From the IMG/VR virus record IMGVR_UViG_3300050821_004201, positions 1 to 39,460 of that record: a stretch of 39,460 nt of DNA; one strand, written 5' to 3'. A program made the translations under genes and the position numbers. The notes beneath the pieces were generated by a model. That model ran no database searches and was not told where the DNA came from. It saw only the letters and a list, made by a program, of their open reading frames with translations. This document shows positions 8,333 to 15,539 of this stretch, in pieces. The stretch comes from a virus. The stretch's first letter is position 1, and each line of letters begins with the position of its first letter.

Positions 8333-8491
8333 ATGATTGAGCTAGTGTGGATCGACCTGATCATTAACAGCCTAGTGCTCGTGGTGCTGGGGTTCATCGC
8401 GTGGCACCTTCACCGACGAGCCAAAACGGCCGATGAAGCCCTGCGGCTACTCAGGCGGATCGCTAGGCGGGATGAGCGCCTAGAATTGTGA
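8333..8491 (+). CDS. 52-residue membrane protein
   Basis: This is a 52-residue protein with a very strong AAGGAGG (8322-8328) four bases before the ATG. Residues 5-25 form one hydrophobic span (VWIDLIINSLVLVVLGFIAWH). The rest is a highly basic amphipathic helix with many Arg (HRRAKTADEALRLLRRIARRDERLEL). The topology is probably N-out, C-in. It is the only protein gene of the plus-strand unit set inside the late minus-strand block. A holin-like or anti-holin-like role fits size and charge but is unproven. Confidence 0.68.
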   Translation: MIELVWIDLIINSLVLVVLGFIAWHLHRRAKTADEALRLLRRIARRDERLEL

Positions 8492-8530
8492 TTGACAAAG
8501 TGTTAAGAAGTTTGTAGGCAAGGTCGCAAT

Positions 8531-8600
8531 CGCCCCGTCCAACCCCCACTCGGTTCGTCAGTGCATCAGTGGGGGCGAGCGTGCAGCTCAGGACGGGGCG
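8531..8600 (+). ncRNA. Strongly paired RNA-like element
   Basis: A perfect 10-bp outer stem (CGCCCCGTCC at 8531-8540 with GGACGGGGCG at 8591-8600) encloses a perfect 8-bp inner stem (CCCCCACT at 8543-8550 with AGTGGGGG at 8568-8575). The inner loop is 17 bases and there is a 15-base one-sided bulge at 8576-8590. A further 6-bp hairpin follows (GGTCCA 8621-8626 with TGGACC 8641-8646). The element lies 40 bases after the 52-residue gene and before a terminator, so it is probably on the same transcript. No known RNA class is recognised and no open frame with a ribosome site covers it. Confidence 0.5.
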
Positions 8601-8690
8601 GGTCATCGAGAGGCACGGCAGGTCCAACCCTAAGGTTCACTGGACCCACTAGGCTGGATTATCCCCGCGCTTCGATGAACGCCAGAAAGT

Positions 8691-8702
8691 GCGTGATCAC
8701 GC
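8691..8702. repeat. Perfect 12-base palindrome GCGTGATCACGC
   Basis: This fully self-complementary 12-mer lies in the gene-free stretch after the structured element. A second small inverted repeat follows (CCGT-GT-ACGG, 8753-8762). Perfect palindromes of this size in phage control regions often bind dimeric regulators. Here they could equally be part of RNA folding. The rest of 8601-8820 holds no convincing gene. Confidence 0.35.
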
Positions 8703-8825
8703 GCGCAACCGGGGGAACAGACACTATGACCGACTGTGAACGAACCTAGCGTCCGTGTACGGCTGCGCGCGCTAACCAATTATGTGCTAGTATATATAGC
8801 AGATGTCAAGGACGAAAGTTTGACG

Positions 8826-8857
8826 CAAGGCACGATATTTCCCCCTCTCGTGCCTTG
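8826..8857 (+). other. 10-bp stem-loop before the terminator
   Basis: CAAGGCACGA (8826-8835) pairs perfectly with TCGTGCCTTG (8848-8857) around a 12-base pyrimidine-rich loop. It lacks a T-run, so it is not a classical terminator itself. It sits nine bases before the true terminator and may protect the transcript end. Confidence 0.5.
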
Positions 8858-8866
8858 TTCAAACTT

Positions 8867-8914
8867 AACCCCCGGCGTTCCCTTCCCCCCAAGGGGTGCC
8901 GGGGGTTCCTTTTT
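8867..8914 (+). terminator. Rho-independent terminator, plus strand
   Basis: AACCCCCGGC (8867-8876) pairs perfectly with GCCGGGGGTT (8898-8907). A small inner stem (CCTT 8881-8884 with AAGG 8891-8894) lies in the loop, and a T-run at 8910-8914 follows on the plus strand. The minus-strand side has no good T-run. It closes the plus-strand unit that starts near 8211 and keeps it from running against the late minus-strand genes. Confidence 0.75.
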
Positions 8915-8983
8915 CCTCCACACCCCAGACACACCTTGTAACACAAAGTTACAGAAGTGTTACATCAAAAATGCGTCAATTTC

Positions 8984-9049
8984 TCATAGCCCTTCGGCGA
9001 GGGCGAGAAACGCCAGGATGCACAGGATAAACACGATCACGCCGAGCAT
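8984..9049 (-). CDS. 21-residue hydrophobic peptide
   Basis: A minus-strand frame from ATG (9047-9049) encodes 21 residues that are almost entirely a membrane span (LGVIVFILCILAFLALAEG). It starts one base after the stop of the 9051-9434 gene, which allows translational coupling, but its own ribosome site is weak. A 7-bp inverted repeat (TGTAACA 8937-8943, TGTTACA 8958-8964) follows. Many other tiny membrane peptides in this genome make it plausible, though chance cannot be excluded. Confidence 0.42.
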   Translation of the reverse strand: MLGVIVFILCILAFLALAEGL

Positions 9050-9050
9050 G

Positions 9051-9434
9051 TCAGTTCTTACCTGAAACCAGGGCCTTTCGCTTTTCCTGGAAGTTGGCAT
9101 TCCGGGCGCCGATCTCATTAGCCATGTTGACCGCGGCCTGGTCCTCGGTGAACGCATTGCGCACCGTCAGGCAGCCGATGATCAGTTCACGGAACGTTCC
9201 GGGCGTAGGCTTTTTGCCGTACTTGATCGTGATCTCCAAAGCCAGCTCGGCCCAATTGCTCGAAGTCAGGTACATGACGGTCGGCACCGGCTCGACCAGC
9301 CCGGCGATTGTGGTCAGGGTCTTGACGTGGTTGGTGCCAAAAACCGGGAGGTTGGCCCCTTGCACCCACCCGTTGGCCAGAGCGTGCGGCGCGGTTAGAG
9401 GCTCCTCCTCGACGGTCCAGTCCTGCTCTATCAT
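9051..9434 (-). CDS. Late protein of the head block, unknown (127 residues)
   Basis: This is a 127-residue soluble protein whose start overlaps the end of the scaffold gene by four bases. It has a central predicted helix (SNWAELALEITIKYG) and a C-terminal charged helix (NEIGARNANFQEKRKALVSGKN). It is encoded between scaffold and capsid, where small head-assembly proteins are common. No named family is recognised. Confidence 0.62.
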   Translation of the reverse strand: MIEQDWTVEEEPLTAPHALANGWVQGANLPVFGTNHVKTLTTIAGLVEPVPTVMYLTSSNWAELALEITIKYGKKPTPGTFRELIIGCLTVRNAFTEDQAAVNMANEIGARNANFQEKRKALVSGKN

Positions 9435-10210
9435 CTCGGATGCGCCCGGCGTACCAGGTCATCCAGCTCGCGACCTTCCGGTCCCGCAGCCCCGTTCTTG
9501 ATCCATCGCTTGACCCAAGCATCGTCGCTCTTCAACTCGACAATCTTGGCCGCGGCCTGGTCGGCCGTCATGATCCCGCCCTGCGTCGAGCCCTGACCCG
9601 AGATGAACCGAGCTTCGCCCATCGCCATCCCGAGCTTGCGCACATCTTCCATGACGGCTGCACCGCCCTTTTCCTTGGCCCACTTCTGGATCGTGTCGGC
9701 CGAGAACCCTAGACGCTGGGTCGCCCGCTGCGCGAGGTCGAGGTTCGCTAGGTACTGCGGCGAGCCCTCCGGCCCCCAATTGCGTTGGAGCAAGTCGGCT
9801 TCGAGGCGGGCCGTGATCGCTTCCTCGTTGGCGGCCTTTTCCTTCCGGCCGGTGTCGTGCTTGACAAAAGCCTCGAACACGCCCTTGGCAGCGTCCGGGG
9901 TCAGGTGGTTGGCGAACGCTGCTGCCCGCATCGCACCAGACAGATCCTCATCGACGCCCTCACCGAAGTTATAGGCGTTCGCATCCTCGGGCTTGCCGAG
10001 CCGGCGCCACACGGCATTCCAGCCATCAGCGTCAGCCGCATCCTTGGGTAGCCTGACCATCTGCTCGGCTGGCCCACCAATAAGCTTCTCAGCCCCACGA
10101 TGAGCTTCGATCGCCGCCTTGGCCGCCGCCGCTGGGTCAAGCTTGTCCCACCCTTTGTTCTGGATATGTCCCTTAACGTCGGGCTCGAACTCGTCGTACC
10201 ACTCAGCCAC
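9431..10210 (-). CDS. Scaffolding protein
   Basis: This is a 259-residue, helix-rich, acidic protein with many Ala, Lys, Glu and Asp and no Cys. It starts MAEWYDEF, continues with an Ala-rich helix (KLDPAAAAKAAIEAHRGAEKLIGG) and a VWRRLGKPEDANAYNF segment that recurs in phage scaffolds of this type, and ends in a basic helix (DDLVRRAHPR). Scaffolds guide assembly of the capsid shell and leave or are cleaved before DNA packaging. Its place upstream of the capsid gene agrees. It overlaps the small upstream gene by eight bases. Confidence 0.75.
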   Translation of the reverse strand: MAEWYDEFEPDVKGHIQNKGWDKLDPAAAAKAAIEAHRGAEKLIGGPAEQMVRLPKDAADADGWNAVWRRLGKPEDANAYNFGEGVDEDLSGAMRAAAFANHLTPDAAKGVFEAFVKHDTGRKEKAANEEAITARLEADLLQRNWGPEGSPQYLANLDLAQRATQRLGFSADTIQKWAKEKGGAAVMEDVRKLGMAMGEARFISGQGSTQGGIMTADQAAAKIVELKSDDAWVKRWIKNGAAGPEGRELDDLVRRAHPR

Positions 10211-10373
10211 GGAAGAACTCCTTGTCCTGGAAGGCCGTCCCTGTCTTGATCAGAGCAGCGTGCAATTCCGGGAGATCACATTTATCCTGATAATCTCCCA
10301 GGAGCGCCTTCCGTAAACCTTTGAGCATGGCTTCCAATTCGACCAAAAGTCCCAATATCACGAGCCGTTCCAT
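10203..10373 (-). CDS. Small late protein, unknown (56 residues)
   Basis: This is a 56-residue protein from the ATG at 10371-10373, which overlaps the upstream stop as TAATG. A longer frame would run into the upstream gene. The N-terminal helix is strongly hydrophobic and acidic (ERLVILGLLVELEAMLKGLRKALLG) and the tail is charged. It may be a helical assembly cofactor. No family is seen. Confidence 0.6.
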   Translation of the reverse strand: MERLVILGLLVELEAMLKGLRKALLGDYQDKCDLPELHAALIKTGTAFQDKEFFRG

Positions 10374-10789
10374 TACGCAGCCCTCTTCAGATCGCGCATC
10401 GTGTCGGCCCACAGCGCCGGGATGTCTTCGAGCACCGCCTTACGCGCGTCCCAATCCGGCATTTGCGAATGAGCCTCAATCCACTGGACGAGCGCGTTCA
10501 GCTTTAGTACCGGCTCGGTCTCACGGCTCGGGCGGAAAAACCCAGGTCCGTCCTCATGGCCGGCTGCTTCGTTCTGAAGATCCTTATAGAGCGCCTTGGC
10601 GGCGTCGAACCCGCGCTTCTCGTAGCCTTCGAGGAACCGGCCTACCGCTGCCTTGATCTCGGCCTTGGGTACGTCAGCCGGCTCCGGGGTCACGTTTGGC
10701 ACATACTTCTTGCCGGTCTCGACCATCATAACAATGGCCCGCAACCGTGGCATGGCTTCAACGAGAAACATCAATGCGTCTTGGTTCAC
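10373..10789 (-). CDS. Late protein, unknown (138 residues)
   Basis: I choose the GTG at 10787-10789: it overlaps the upstream stop as GTGA and has AGGAG eight bases upstream. A frame from 10816 would lie inside the upstream gene. The product is a mostly helical, charged protein. Its N-terminus (NQDALMFLVEAMPRLRAIVMMVETGKKYV) is followed by a Pro/Glu linker and a long helix region to DTMRDLKRAA. Position suggests a head-assembly or adaptor role. I cannot name it. Confidence 0.62.
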   Translation of the reverse strand: MNQDALMFLVEAMPRLRAIVMMVETGKKYVPNVTPEPADVPKAEIKAAVGRFLEGYEKRGFDAAKALYKDLQNEAAGHEDGPGFFRPSRETEPVLKLNALVQWIEAHSQMPDWDARKAVLEDIPALWADTMRDLKRAA

Positions 10790-10941
10790 GATTTGTTCTC
10801 CTGAGCCTTTTCCCACGCGGCGTGTATTTCTTCCAGGGTTAGCTGGGCGATCTGATTTTTGCCGACCGCCTTGTAGGCCGCGACCAACTCGGCCACGAAC
10901 TCAGGGGTTACGGGATAGCCTCCGATAGAACTGCCACTCAT
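10786..10941 (-). CDS. Small late protein, unknown (51 residues)
   Basis: This is a 51-residue protein from the ATG at 10939-10941, which overlaps the Bbp19-like stop by four bases; its own end overlaps the next start as GTGA. Two short helices (TPEFVAELVAAYKAVG and TLEEIHAAWEKAQEN) follow a Gly/Ser N-terminus. Clean overlaps on both sides are the main evidence. Confidence 0.6.
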   Translation of the reverse strand: MSGSSIGGYPVTPEFVAELVAAYKAVGKNQIAQLTLEEIHAAWEKAQENKS

Positions 10942-11237
10942 TCTTCACCTTCTTTTGGCGGAGTTAATAGGCGACCTTGCAGCACCGCCATATACTGCTC
11001 CTCGGTCAACTTCAGATGCTGGACGATCCGCCGCCAGACATCCTGCTTCCCCTGGTTGTAAGCGTGCATCCGGGGGTCTTCGTGAAATGTGCTTTCGAGC
11101 CCGCGGCAGAAATCGCAGAGATCCGCGAGGACTTGCTGGCTGGCATGGCTTTGGTTAAACGTCAGTCGATAGGCCCGCTGCTTATCCGTGAAGTTCCAGC
11201 GTCGGCCAAAGCGACTGACAAACCAATTCTCAGCCAA
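10938..11237 (-). CDS. Bbp19-like phage protein
   Basis: This is a 99-residue protein read from TTG at 11235-11237, the only start before its conserved part. The segment LCDFCRGLESTFHEDPRMHAYNQGKQDVWRRI (residues 41-72) matches the pattern of the Bbp19 family of Bordetella BPP-1-type podophages: DFCR, STF, DPR, HA, G-R/K and VW. Its role is not established; it is conserved beside portal and scaffold genes. No clear ribosome site precedes the TTG, and the upstream gene overlaps it by 76 bases, so it may be coupled to or fused by frameshift with that gene. Confidence 0.68.
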   Translation of the reverse strand: MAENWFVSRFGRRWNFTDKQRAYRLTFNQSHASQQVLADLCDFCRGLESTFHEDPRMHAYNQGKQDVWRRIVQHLKLTEEQYMAVLQGRLLTPPKEGEE

Positions 11238-11350
11238 CGTGGACCGCGGCGCCGTGGCAGCGCACGCCCTCCGTCTGTATGAATTTTGTAGGGGCCTTCA
11301 TCATAATCCTGGGGGTCAGATACCGGCCGCCGGTTCCCATCGTCAGCCAT
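11162..11350 (-). CDS. Small acidic N-terminal reading frame, possible frameshift partner of the Bbp19-like gene
   Basis: A 62-residue frame opens with ATG at 11348-11350 in a TAATG overlap with the endolysin stop. The first 28 residues (MADDGNRR, then PQDYDEGPYKIH) look like real protein. The last 26 residues come from the alternative frame of the Bbp19-like gene and look like noise. The real product may be the short protein as read, or a fusion made by ribosomal frameshifting near 11240. A sequencing indel is also possible. Confidence 0.42.
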   Translation of the reverse strand: MADDGNRRPVSDPQDYDEGPYKIHTDGGRALPRRRGPRWLRIGLSVALADAGTSRISSGPID

Positions 11351-11790
11351 TACGGGGTCAGGTAAAGCTTGGCTTCAGCATTGCGACGACGGAGTAGACC
11401 GGGTATAACTCGCCCGCCCCCGTGATCCCATCTCGGAAATTCGGCCGCCGCCCCGCCATAATCCCCGGCGAGATGCTTGCGCAGTAAGGTCGACCCGTGC
11501 AGAGCGCCCGAACCGCAGTTGTAGGCAAAACTCACCAGAGCGGCGAACTGGTTGTCGGTCGTCGGCGCCATGCCCAACATATCGTTAACTGACATCGTGA
11601 ACGCGCCGAGGTCTTGCGACAGCAGCATGTCGGCCTGAGTTTGCGTAATCCGCAACCCTCGGTGAACATCCCCGCCTGTGTGACCCCAACCGATCGTCCA
11701 GACATCACCAATGCTGTCCCAATAGGCAACGAGCGAACAGCCCTCGAACATCTCAATAAGCTCAAACCCGGCGGGATTAAGTTCGTACAT
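11350..11790 (-). CDS. Endolysin, GH24 lysozyme (muramidase)
   Basis: This is a 146-residue protein. The catalytic triad of T4/P22-type lysozymes is visible: Glu16 (EMFEG), Asp25 (AYWDS) and Thr32 (VWTIGWGHT). The later motif FAALVSFAYNCGSGALHGSTLLRK is also typical of the family. It cuts the glycan of peptidoglycan at the end of infection. No signal peptide or signal-anchor is seen, so release should need a holin. It is encoded within the head operon between the lipoprotein gene and the Bbp19-like gene, with 1-base TAATG overlaps on both sides. Length is normal for the family. Confidence 0.9.
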   Translation of the reverse strand: MYELNPAGFELIEMFEGCSLVAYWDSIGDVWTIGWGHTGGDVHRGLRITQTQADMLLSQDLGAFTMSVNDMLGMAPTTDNQFAALVSFAYNCGSGALHGSTLLRKHLAGDYGGAAAEFPRWDHGGGRVIPGLLRRRNAEAKLYLTP

Positions 11791-11942
11791 TACGGCACAC
11801 CTGGTAGGGCAGACACAGGCACGGTTGCACTATTGCCATTGACCATGATCGTGGTGTTGACTGTGTTCCCGGTCCCAGTGATCGTGACCTGAGAACAGCC
11901 ACCAATGGCAGCCACTAGGAGGATCGTCCAAACGTATCTCAT
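11790..11942 (-). CDS. 50-residue lipoprotein, candidate outer-membrane spanin (Rz1-like)
   Basis: This is a 50-residue protein that starts in the last codons of the portal gene (ATGA overlap) and ends in a TAATG overlap with the endolysin start. The N-terminus has a short export signal and a lipobox ending at Cys16 (LLVAAIGGC). The mature part is only about 35 residues, Thr/Asn/Val-rich, with three Pro near the end. Small lipoproteins beside an endolysin are often o-spanins that help fuse inner and outer membranes. No i-spanin partner is visible next to it, so the role is an inference. Confidence 0.66.
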   Translation of the reverse strand: MRYVWTILLVAAIGGCSQVTITGTGNTVNTTIMVNGNSATVPVSALPGVP

Positions 11943-13744
11943 GCTGGTCTTCCTGACATGCCCGGTTGGCCCGGTTGTCCGGCCGGGTTCCCTGGTATCT
12001 GCGGCATCCCACCTTGCGGCGTGCCTGACAATGTTCCCCCGGTGTTCCCGCCAGTCTGGGCCTTGGCGACGATGGCCTGAGCCTTCATAATCGCAGCCTG
12101 TGCCGGCATCTCCTTAGCCTTGGCCTCACGCTCGGCCTGCTGCGCCCGCTGCTTCGCCTTGGCTGCCATCTTCTCCATACTGGCAAAGTGGCGCTCGGGC
12201 ATCCCACGGCTTTCCCCCACGTCGTGGAAAATCTCGTGCAGCTCGAAGATGTCGTAAATCGTCGGGTCGTATGCGGCCACTTGGTTGGCTGCCTCCAACG
12301 TCTGGAGCGACCCGGCGGCTTCCTGAGCCTGGGCAGCGCGGGCAAGCGGGCCACAGGGGACAATGTTGACCTCCCCTCCCGCTTCCCTGAGCGCATCAGG
12401 CATCTTCGGCAGCTTGCCCAGGTACGAGAGGATGTCCAGCTCCCTCGCCCCCATCGGCTCTATATAGTCGGTGTGTCGCGCTCCGAGGGTGGGGGACAGA
12501 AAAAGGCCACGCTCGGCGGCGTACTCAACGACTTCTCGGGCGGTCTTTTGCCCTTGGCCGGACTTAAGATCTGAAAAAAGAAGCTGAAATAGACTAACAA
12601 GAAAAGCATCATCAACATATTTGCCTTCCTCGGCCATCGCATCCTTGAGGTCTTCGATCTTCCCGTTGGGGAGGACTTGGACCAAGGGGTGACCATCAGC
12701 GGTGAACGGGGCTCCGTAGTTAAAGGCGCCGGGGTGGCTCTTGAAATCAAAGTTGCCATCGTCGCCGATCAGATAGGTTGGTCGCCCGGCCTGGTGGACC
12801 GTTGCCAGATAATCCCGTTTGATTGTGTTCTTGGTCTTGAGCGCCGGGAGGACCATGCCGGCCGGGCCGCGCCCGTACTCTTCCTCGGGTGCCACCATGT
12901 AGCGCATGAAGGGAAGGGGGAACGAATAGTAACCCCCCTCCTCCATGATGCAGTGCCCCTCGACCGATATGTAACAGGCAGAGTATGGCTTGCCCTTCGG
13001 GGTCAGTATCTCGAAGGGGCTCCAGTCGGTACGAGGGTGGACAAAATGCAAGAAGTTAAAAAGGTGCTGGCTGTTGCCCTCCAGGGCTTTCATTATGACG
13101 GGTGGGCACTTATCTCCCCACATTTGGTAAGCATTGCGGGCATTTCGCTTAAAAGCTCGGAAAAACCCTTCAACGCGCCCCTGGAAGTTCAAAATAGTGT
13201 AAATTTCGCCCGGACTACACGACTGATAGCTCAAACCCTTGTGATTTGGCATGTGCGGGGCGTAAAACTGGTCGACAAACATGCCAGCGTTGCCAAAGAC
13301 ACCCAAGGCTTGCCAGTTTATTTGGTTCTGCCCGACAAAATTGGCCTCTGGCTTATATCTCTCGGCCCAAACCACCTCATTAAGCTCGTCCAGGAAGAGT
13401 TTCACGTCCCGGTTCTGCTTCAACTTGCGGTCAGAGACGGTGTACTTGGTCCAGACCTCGGTGTGCGGGGTGATAAGGCTGTCACAGACGGCCCCAAACC
13501 TGTGGGATGCGATCGAGCCGTGGCTATCGAGCTGATATTGGGTCTGCTTATCGCCTGGTGCGCGCTCATGCAGCCACGTAAAGGTGTTGCGGTACTCGGG
13601 CCAGCAGAGGGCCGCCTCCTCTTCCCACTGCCCCTCGAACACAACCCGTCGCATACGGAGTTGATGGAAGAGGTTCAGGGAGTACGCTACGCGCGCCTGC
13701 TCGTCGTCGGGGTCGCCCCATTTGTAGTCAGGCGCATCTATCAT
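11939..13744 (-). CDS. Portal protein (T7-like head-tail connector)
   Basis: This is a 601-residue protein of the podovirus head-tail connector family. The order fits: an N-terminal helical part (LRMRRVVFEGQWEEEAALCWPEY), a DSHGSIASHRFGAVCDSLITP segment near residues 73-93, and LGVFGNAGMFVDQF near 147-160. Later come YGRGPAGMVLPALKTKN and a region rich in Ala, Lys and Gln. The tail is Gly/Pro-rich (TGGNTGG to GMSGRPA). Twelve copies form the DNA entry ring at one vertex and contact the terminase and the tail adaptor. The gene follows the terminase genes as expected. T7 gp8 is 536 residues. Confidence 0.85.
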   Translation of the reverse strand: MIDAPDYKWGDPDDEQARVAYSLNLFHQLRMRRVVFEGQWEEEAALCWPEYRNTFTWLHERAPGDKQTQYQLDSHGSIASHRFGAVCDSLITPHTEVWTKYTVSDRKLKQNRDVKLFLDELNEVVWAERYKPEANFVGQNQINWQALGVFGNAGMFVDQFYAPHMPNHKGLSYQSCSPGEIYTILNFQGRVEGFFRAFKRNARNAYQMWGDKCPPVIMKALEGNSQHLFNFLHFVHPRTDWSPFEILTPKGKPYSACYISVEGHCIMEEGGYYSFPLPFMRYMVAPEEEYGRGPAGMVLPALKTKNTIKRDYLATVHQAGRPTYLIGDDGNFDFKSHPGAFNYGAPFTADGHPLVQVLPNGKIEDLKDAMAEEGKYVDDAFLVSLFQLLFSDLKSGQGQKTAREVVEYAAERGLFLSPTLGARHTDYIEPMGARELDILSYLGKLPKMPDALREAGGEVNIVPCGPLARAAQAQEAAGSLQTLEAANQVAAYDPTIYDIFELHEIFHDVGESRGMPERHFASMEKMAAKAKQRAQQAEREAKAKEMPAQAAIMKAQAIVAKAQTGGNTGGTLSGTPQGGMPQIPGNPAGQPGQPGMSGRPA

Positions 13745-13953
13745 CAGGTATCTTGCAAGATCTTCAAAATGTTACGGGCAAAATCTTCGAGATCGCATGC
13801 TCGCTTGAAAGTCCAGTGCAGAGCCTCCTCCTCGGCGATCATAACCAAGGCGAAGCTCTGCACCCGTTCTAGGAGAGCCGTCTGCGAACTGGGGTCGTAC
13901 GTGACCTCGCGTGATGTAAGCGGGACTACTTCCATGTGCGCAGCTTCGGCCAT
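13744..13953 (-). CDS. Small late protein upstream of the portal gene (69 residues)
   Basis: This is a 69-residue acidic protein from the ATG at 13951-13953, with GGAG about 11 bases upstream. Its stop shares a base with the portal start. A central helix (SQTALLERVQSFALVMIAEEEALHW) and a second helix (FKRACDLEDFARNILKILQ) make up most of it. Unknown function. A 36-base gap separates it from the large terminase gene. Confidence 0.58.
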   Translation of the reverse strand: MAEAAHMEVVPLTSREVTYDPSSQTALLERVQSFALVMIAEEEALHWTFKRACDLEDFARNILKILQDT

Positions 13954-13989
13954 CCTAGATACTACTCCAAATGCAAATAGTTGTCAATC

Positions 13990-15474
13990 TCAGATAGGTT
14001 TACCGGTCCAAGGGTCGAGTAGGGCCGCCTCACCTCTACGAGTACGTCTACCAAGTGCCGTCGAAGAGCCTATCGGCATGGGCCTCCCGTGCCGCTTCGC
14101 CATGATCGCCTGGCGGGTCGCACTCATCAGATCGTCGAACTCCTTGACGACCTGGCCCTTTTCCCGGTGATAGGCCCCGTACTCGTTCATCCACTCCACG
14201 TTCTCCGGGATGTCGAGCACCTTGAACCGGTTGGTCTGCATCCGGTCCGCGATCTCGTCTATACCGGCTGTGAAAGAATATCCGCCAGCCGCAAATGTCG
14301 CATGGGTAGGCAACATATTCAGGCCGAGCTGGCCCGGTCCAGGATCGCGGTACTGCTTGGCAAGTTGAACAAGGTCGCCATCCCCCGTCTCCCGCCTCTG
14401 TGTCATGTCGTGTGGCCATGCTACCGGAACCTCGCTCGCTATGCTACGGATAGCAGGTATGTGCTGGAGCCGCGTACCATCCTTGATCTTGACGCAATAG
14501 AGCACGTAGAAGATGTCGGTGTCCTGGTCCCACGCGGTTAGGACAGCTCCAAAGGGGTGACCCACTCCAAAGTCGATACCCCATAGCTTTCGCCAGTGGA
14601 GAGGTACATTGAGCAAGCCTCCTTGCGGAGCAGGCACCAGCAGGTTTCCCCTACTAGTTGTAAACACTGCTCCCTCTCCAAGCATAGGGTCGCCAAAACC
14701 ACGGGCCGCACGCTCATGGTCGGGGTAGGCGGCGAGGATGGCATCTGCTCTCTCCTTGGTGTAATGGCCGACTTCGTAGATCCCCATCTTGACGACGATG
14801 CGGTTGGGGCCGGGCTCATAAAGATAGCGCCGGACGACCGCAGTTACACCCTTCAACGGTGTAAACGTAATGAAAATGATCCCGTCGTGCTTGGCTATCC
14901 GGGGCAGTTCTTCACTATAGACCCTCTCCGGCGGCTCCTCGTCGTTCCAAATGAAGTGAAGCGTCTCGGACTGAAAGCTGTCTTCCCCCTGGTCATAGGA
15001 CTTGAATTTGAGAATAGAAATACCACCGGAGGCGTGACGAATACGCGCCGTGTCGAAAGCTGCGTGCGTTCCGTGGCGCAAGGAGGGACGCTCTAAGAAC
15101 GCCGCTTTCGGGATCATACCCGTGCCAAACTCCTCGGGTACGCCCGGCTTCCCGCAGAGTTGCGCTTGCACGCCGTCTCTGGTCTTCTCGGCGTTGATCG
15201 AGGCCGCCCAGGCGTTCACCGGCTCCTGAAACCTCCGTCCCCTCCACCATGATGGATACTCCCCCGTAAGATGGCAGGCAGCTTCAAACGCCCCCACCGT
15301 GGTCTTGCCTAGCTGGTTACCCGCGGAGATCAGCCGCTCGTTGTACTTGGCCCCGGCGTCGAGGAAGTCTTGCTGCTTCCGATAGGGCTCGAAGAAATCC
15401 TTGGCGTGAAACCGGCGCCGCTCGACCGCAGCCTTGGCCGCCTGGTAGCGCCGGACTAATTCTTCAGAAGCCAC
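13990..15474 (-). CDS. Terminase large subunit
   Basis: This is a 494-residue protein if read from GTG at 15472-15474 (MASEELVRRYQ). A TTG at 15489 and another GTG are alternatives. The Walker A variant AGNQLGKTT (residues 51-59) and Walker B with catalytic Glu (FIWNDEEPP, about 174-182) form the packaging ATPase. WGIDFGVGHPFG (about 298-309, Asp301) and EFDDLMSATR near the C-terminus are nuclease residues. It pumps DNA into the head through the portal and cuts it. Genes for the small subunit upstream and the portal downstream agree. A GRRTRRGE segment lies near the end. Confidence 0.9.
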   Translation of the reverse strand: MASEELVRRYQAAKAAVERRRFHAKDFFEPYRKQQDFLDAGAKYNERLISAGNQLGKTTVGAFEAACHLTGEYPSWWRGRRFQEPVNAWAASINAEKTRDGVQAQLCGKPGVPEEFGTGMIPKAAFLERPSLRHGTHAAFDTARIRHASGGISILKFKSYDQGEDSFQSETLHFIWNDEEPPERVYSEELPRIAKHDGIIFITFTPLKGVTAVVRRYLYEPGPNRIVVKMGIYEVGHYTKERADAILAAYPDHERAARGFGDPMLGEGAVFTTSRGNLLVPAPQGGLLNVPLHWRKLWGIDFGVGHPFGAVLTAWDQDTDIFYVLYCVKIKDGTRLQHIPAIRSIASEVPVAWPHDMTQRRETGDGDLVQLAKQYRDPGPGQLGLNMLPTHATFAAGGYSFTAGIDEIADRMQTNRFKVLDIPENVEWMNEYGAYHREKGQVVKEFDDLMSATRQAIMAKRHGRPMPIGSSTALGRRTRRGEAALLDPWTGKPI

Positions 15475-15539
15475 CACACACCGAACCAAATCGCCGGAAA
15501 CATGGCGGCATAAAGGATCAACCCTATCTCGTCAGCCAT
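15456..15539 (-). CDS. 27-residue membrane peptide overlapping the terminase start
   Basis: A frame from ATG (15537-15539) overlaps the upstream gene end by eight bases and the terminase start by about 19. The peptide is MADEIG followed by a hydrophobic, Trp-rich span (LILYAAMFPAIWFGVWWLL) and KN. It is too small for normal gene callers. Its tiny size and weak ribosome site keep it uncertain, but the overlap style is the same as elsewhere in the operon. Confidence 0.45.
   Translation of the reverse strand: MADEIGLILYAAMFPAIWFGVWWLLKN

Noticed and set aside
8531-8600. tRNA
   Set aside because: The stems do not make a cloverleaf and no anticodon arm or CCA end fits.
8736-9065. 109-residue plus-strand frame
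   Set aside because: It runs through two hairpins and the terminator and has no ribosome site.
12677-14170. 497-residue open frame on the plus strand opposite the portal gene
   Set aside because: It is an antisense shadow of the portal gene and its neighbour; composition is unnatural and the portal frame carries clear family motifs.
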